NCBI RefSeq assembly: GCF_026212465.1
Contig: NC_080061.1
Coordinates: 22,582,787 to 22,646,786 of the forward strand
Direction of reading: 5' to 3'
From: Amaranthus tricolor
Lineage: Eukaryota; Streptophyta; Magnoliopsida; Caryophyllales; Amaranthaceae
DNA length: 64,000 nucleotides
Numbering within the stretch: the stretch's first letter is position 1; each line of letters begins with the position of its first letter. The notes under the pieces were generated by a model. That model ran no database searches. It saw only the letters and a program-made list of their open reading frames with translations, and was not told the origin of the DNA. Of this stretch, positions 62,101 through 64,000 are shown in pieces. The translations under genes were made by a program, and so were the position numbers.

Positions 62101-64000
62101 CGCACGAAACCTAGCACACAACACTATTTAGTATAACTTATGTTGTTGAAATGGTAAGAATCGAAAACAATAGTCATATGCTTGAAATTACGTGCTAAGT
62201 TGCTTTTTTGAAGTTTTTAAATCTTTTTTAGCACTTTTCAAACATGGTTTGTTTGGCAACAAAAAAGGCACACAATAGAATTTGGTACATATTATTGTTT
62301 TGAAATGGTTAGAATCGAAAAGAATAGTCATATCCTTGAAATTAAGTGCCAAGTTGCTTTTTAAAGTTTTTTTTAGCTTTTTTAGCACTTTCTCACATAA
62401 CGTTGTTCAAACTTTCTTTGTTTTGCACGAAAAATGTCACCCAACACTATTTGGTTTCTATTATTTTTTTGAAATGGTTGAACTCGAAAAGAGTAGTCAT
62501 GTCCCTGAAATTACGTGCTAAGCTACGTTTTTAATGTTTTGTATATTTTTTCGGCACTTTCTGGTATAATGTGGTTGAAACTTGGTTTGTTTCGCACGAA
62601 ACCTAGCACACAACGCTATTTGGTATAACTTATTTTTTTGAAATGGTAAGAATAGAAAAAAATAGTCATATGCTTGAAATTACGTGCTAAGTTGCCTTTT
62701 TAAAGTTTTTTTAATCGTTTTTAAAAGTTTCTCACATAAAGTTGTTCGAACTTGGTTTGTTTTGCACCAAACATGGCACCCAACACAATTTAGTTTATAT
62801 TATCGTGTTAAAATGGTTAAACTCGAAAAAAATAGTCATGTACTTCAAATTACGTGCTAAGTTGAGTTTTTAATGTTTTTTATATTTTTTTGGCACTATC
62901 TCGCATAAAGTGGTTCAATGTTGGTTTGTTTCGTACGTATCTTGGCACACAACTCTATTTGGTATAAATTATTGTGTTGAAATGGTTAGAATCGAAAACT
63001 ATTGTCATATGCTTGAAATTACATGCTAAGTGTCTTTTTAAAAGTTTTTTTTAGCTTTTTTAGCACTTTCTCGCATAAAGTTGTTTAAACTTTCTTTGTT
63101 TTGCACGAAAAATGTCACCCAACACTATTTAGTTTCTATTATTGTTTTGAAATGGTTAAACTCGAAAATAGTAGTCATGTACTTGAAATCGCGTGCTAAG
63201 TTACGTTTTTTATGTTTTCTATATTTTTTTGGCACTTTCTCGCATAAAGTGGTTCAAACTTGGTTTGTTTCGCACGAAACCAAGCACACAACACTATTTA
63301 GTATAACTTATGTTTTTGAAATGGTAAGAATCGAAAACAATAGTTATATGCTTGAAATTACGTGCTAAGTTGGTTTTTTGATGTTTTTAAATCTTTTTAA
63401 GCACTTTTCAAACATGGTTTGTTTGGCAACAAAAAAGGCACACAATAGAATTTGGTACATATTATTGTTTGGAAATGGTTAGAATCGAAAAGAATAGTCA
63501 TATGCTTGAAATTTAGTGCCATGTTGCTTTTTAAAGTTTTTTTTTAGCTTTTTTAGCACTTTCTCACATAAAGTTGTTAAAACTTTCTTTGTTTTGCACG
63601 AAAAATGTCACCCAACACTATTTGGTTTCTATTATTTTTTTGAAATGGTTGAACTCGAAAAGAGTAGTCATTTACCTGAAATTACGTGCTAAGCTACGTT
63701 TTTAATGTTTTTTATATTTTTTCGGCACTTTTGGGTATAATGTGGTTGAAACTTGGTTTGTTTCGCACGAAACCTAGCACACAACGCTATTTGGTATAAC
63801 TTATTTTTTTGAAATGGTAAGAATAGAAAACAATAGTCATATGCTTGAAATTACGTGCTAAGTTGCCTTTTTAAAGTTTTTTTAATCGTTTTTAGAAGTT
63901 TCTCGCATAAAGTTGTTCGAACTTGGTTTGTTTTGCACCAAACATGGCACCCAACACAATTTAGTTTATATTATTGTGTTAAAATGGTTAAACTCGAAAA

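Larger units (their letters stand above)
22330..64000. repeat. Homogeneous higher-order-repeat satellite array, 1170-bp 7-mer
   Basis: 37 units plus a partial one. A recurring landmark (TTGTTTAAACTTTCTTTG) at 22907, 24078, 25250, 26420, 27590, 28761 and so on gives spacings of 1169-1172 bp. Four exceptions are 678 bp. Units are nearly identical to one another, while the seven monomers inside a unit differ strongly. That is the signature of a true higher-order repeat. The array runs off the window. Short open frames of 60-108 codons recur in every unit, mostly from non-ATG starts, and are by-products of the repeat. Confidence 0.95.

Noticed and set aside
22907..63368. Recurring 60-108-codon open frames in every satellite unit, for example those starting with FKLSLFCTKNVTQHYL
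   Set aside because: They recur because the repeat recurs. Most begin at TTG rather than ATG, they cross monomer borders, are rich in Phe/Leu/Lys from AT-rich sequence, and match no family I know.
22330..64000. Regular repeat spacing considered as a CRISPR array
   Set aside because: There are no short repeats separated by unique spacers. The whole 169-bp monomer is the repeat, and the context is a plant genome.
1..64000. CENP-B box or known plant centromere satellite
   Set aside because: I looked for the CENP-B core (TTCG....A..CGGG) in the monomers and did not find it, and I do not recognise the monomer as a named satellite.

Overview
This window is repeat-rich nuclear DNA from a flowering plant. 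The evidence is a Ty1/copia retrotransposon with a plant-type SIRE/Maximus layout (two gag zinc knuckles, an extra ORF after pol, iMet-type primer site), nested inside AT-rich tandem satellite DNA. Both window ends lie inside the satellite, so the array is longer than 64 kb. I see no host gene, RNA gene, CRISPR array or bacterial feature. The species cannot be named from the sequence; a eudicot is likely.

Layout. 1-7812: older, diverged satellite. 7813-20630: one degraded copia element on the minus strand, whose left (3') LTR carries a 2588-bp nested solo-LTR-like insertion with a 5-bp target duplication (8205-10792). 20631-22329: satellite again, as plain alternating monomers. 22330-64000: a highly homogeneous higher-order-repeat (HOR) array.

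The satellite has about 169-bp monomers of two alternating types. X carries the dyad GTTTCGCACGAAAC and a 'GGCACACAACACTATTTGG' tail. Y carries 'GCACGAAAAATGTCACCC' or 'CACCAAACATGGCACCC'. Left of the retrotransposon the HORs are 1424-1426 bp (two copies), then a mosaic of about 614-bp and 937-957-bp blocks. Right of it the main unit is a 7-mer of about 1170 bp (169+169+170+169+154+170+169). There are 37 units from 22330 to the end: 33 seven-mers and 4 four-mers of 678 bp that share one deletion junction. Larger duplications lie on top of this: about 7.70 kb, 1849 bp (three in tandem), 2343 bp (14-mer), 3510 bp and 11.70 kb.

The retrotransposon reads, from right to left on the minus strand: 5' LTR, primer site, gag, protease, integrase, reverse transcriptase/RNase H, spacer, third ORF, polypurine tract, 3' LTR. 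Every coding part carries stops or frameshifts, so it cannot move on its own. The satellite on its two sides is in register, apart from about 20 lost bases, so it inserted into an existing monomer. The LTRs differ by about 5% in a hand-aligned stretch, which makes the insertion old relative to the near-identical HOR units on the right.

The most interesting content is the multi-scale satellite organisation, resembling primate alpha satellite, in a plant. A centromeric role is possible but is not shown by sequence alone.
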